Positions 6,112-7,022 of a stretch of 7,022 nucleotides of DNA are shown one piece after another. This DNA is from an uncultured Actinomycetes bacterium. GTDB taxonomy: Bacteria; Actinomycetota; Actinomycetes; Nanopelagicales; Nanopelagicaceae. The stretch spans positions 1 through 7,022 of the forward strand of contig CAIPLJ010000128.1 of the NCBI GenBank assembly GCA_903865885.1, given 5' to 3'. The position numbers were made by a program, and so were the translations under genes. The stretch's first letter is position 1, and each line of letters starts with the position of its first letter. The notes beneath the pieces were generated by a model. The model searched no databases, was not told the DNA's origin, and saw only the letters and a program-made list of their open reading frames with translations.

Positions 6112-6543
6112 TTACTCTTCGATTTTTATACGAGGGACCTTATAGGCATCTTCAACAACTGGCTTTGCATTTTCGCGCGCCTTTGCAACCTCTGCATCGA
6201 GTTGGTGAACTCGCTCAAGTAGCGTGTCGAGTGCCTGAGCAGATTCAGGTAGACCATCCAAGATGAATTCAAGAGATGGAGTAATGCGAGTTCCTAAATC
6301 TTTTCCAACAGCGCTACGAATTACACCTTTGGCAGATTCGAGAGCGGCAGCAGTTGCAGCACGTTCGTCTTCGCCACCAAGAACGGTGTAGAAGATCGAC
6401 GCATTCTGGAGATCTCCAGTAACGCGCGCATCGGTAACAGTGACAAAGCCAAGACGCGGATCTTTAATCTTTGTCTCAAGCAGCTGTGCCACTACTACCT
6501 TGATGCGGTCTGCAACCTTGTGGCTGCGGTGTGAATTTCCCAC
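6112..6543 (-). CDS. rbfA: 30S ribosome-binding factor RbfA
   Basis: RbfA binds the immature 30S subunit near 16S helix 1 and helps its late maturation, notably at low temperature. The 143-residue product has the family pattern: VADRIKVVVAQLLETKIKDPRLG in the first 32 residues, the strand VTVTDARVTGDL, and the KH-type helix-kink AKG at 71-73 followed by LGTRITPSLEFILD. A basic tail ends in RIKIEE. The start is GTG at 6543-6541, chosen because it gives the usual N-terminus. The ATG three codons upstream (6552-6550) is followed at once by an in-frame TAA and cannot serve. The ribosome binding site is weak (GAGATG). It follows infB after 20 bp, so the two are almost certainly co-transcribed. Confidence 0.97.
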   Translation of the reverse strand: MGNSHRSHKVADRIKVVVAQLLETKIKDPRLGFVTVTDARVTGDLQNASIFYTVLGGEDERAATAAALESAKGVIRSAVGKDLGTRITPSLEFILDGLPESAQALDTLLERVHQLDAEVAKARENAKPVVEDAYKVPRIKIEE

Positions 6544-6563
6544 TTTTTACATCTCGTTTCTGA

Positions 6564-7022
6564 TTAAGCGCGCTTCTTCTCGCGCATCTCGAAGACCTGA
6601 ATGATGTCTCCGACCTGAAGGTCTGCGCCCTTACCTACGCCGATACCACACTCAAAACCTTCTTTGACTTCGGTGGCATCATCTTTAAATCGCTTGAGAG
6701 ATTCGATGGTGACGTCCTCTGCGAGAACTGCTCCGTCACGCAAGACGCGTCCCTTCGCATTACGACGGATGATTCCGTCGAGAACGATTGAACCTGCAAT
6801 GGTTCCAACCTTTGATGATTTAAAGAGATCGCGTACTTCAGCGTTACCGAGTACAACCTCTTCGAACTCTGGCTTAAGGAGACCCTTAAGTGAGAGCTCA
6901 ATCTCTTCGATTGCATTGTAGATAACAGAGTAGAAGCGAACTTCAACGCCTTCTTGATCAGCATAGATAGCTGTCTGTGGTTCTGGCTTAACGTTAAAGC
7001 CAATAACAACAGCAGTTGATGC
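6564..7022 (-). CDS. infB: Translation initiation factor IF-2, C-terminal 152 residues (5' part outside window)
   Basis: This is the 3' end of infB; the frame is open to the window edge and ends at TAA 6566-6564. IF-2 is the GTPase that places initiator fMet-tRNA on the 30S subunit and promotes subunit joining. The visible part begins near the end of the C1 domain with ASTAVVIGFNVKP. It then runs through the connecting helix (YNAIEEIELSLKGLL) into the C2 domain, which recognises the formyl-methionyl end. Conserved C2 features are PEFEEVVLGNAEVR, KVGTIAGSIVLDG, the GFECGIGV segment and the final GDIIQVFEMREKKRA. The GTPase domain lies outside the window. An overlapping minus-strand open frame at 6635-7009 is a shadow of this gene. 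Confidence 0.97.
   Translation of the reverse strand, partial: ASTAVVIGFNVKPEPQTAIYADQEGVEVRFYSVIYNAIEEIELSLKGLLKPEFEEVVLGNAEVRDLFKSSKVGTIAGSIVLDGIIRRNAKGRVLRDGAVLAEDVTIESLKRFKDDATEVKEGFECGIGVGKGADLQVGDIIQVFEMREKKRA

Noticed and set aside
5821..6222. 133-codon plus-strand open frame
   Set aside because: It crosses the truB-rbfA junction antisense to both, with no recognisable domain; a shadow frame.

Overview
The window is a conserved bacterial translation, RNA-decay and cell-wall gene cluster, read entirely on the minus strand. In transcription order it carries infB (3' end only), rbfA, truB, ribF, rpsO, pnp, an M16 zinc peptidase (pepR) and dapB (5' end only). The order rpsO-pnp-pepR-dapB, the PNPase sequence and the IF-2 C-terminus (ending in MREK) point to Actinomycetota. 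Base composition is moderate by eye, roughly half AT and half GC. Genes are packed with 0-20 bp gaps or overlaps, and genes found between these in larger actinobacterial genomes are absent. This suggests a streamlined, lower-GC actinobacterium, for example a freshwater planktonic lineage such as Nanopelagicales (acI). The phylum is well supported; the lineage is inference.

Layout, from high to low coordinates: infB 3' end (7022-6564), 20 bp gap, rbfA (6543-6112), 10 bp gap, truB (6101-5226), 18 bp gap, ribF (5207-4320), 139 bp leader with possible stem-loops, rpsO (4180-3911), 170 bp intergenic region with four inverted repeats, pnp (3740-1539), 0 bp gap, pepR (1538-261), 4 bp overlap, dapB 5' end (264-1). 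I see no rho-independent terminator and no convincing promoter, so one long transcript with internal processing is plausible. The two large gaps, before rpsO and before pnp, are the only non-coding stretches and are where regulation would be expected.

The genes fall into linked functions. IF-2 and S15 act in translation. RbfA matures the small ribosomal subunit and TruB makes tRNA pseudouridine 55. RibF makes FMN and FAD. PNPase degrades RNA. The M16 peptidase is a zinc endopeptidase with no assigned substrate, and DapB belongs to diaminopimelate/lysine synthesis.

I found no new multi-gene system: every open frame of substance is a known core gene. The observations most worth a second look are a perfect 7-nt complement to the pnp Shine-Dalgarno inside an upstream hairpin, a similar but weaker arrangement before rpsO, and a RibF with an unusually short N-terminus whose only possible start lies just after the truB stop codon in the same frame.
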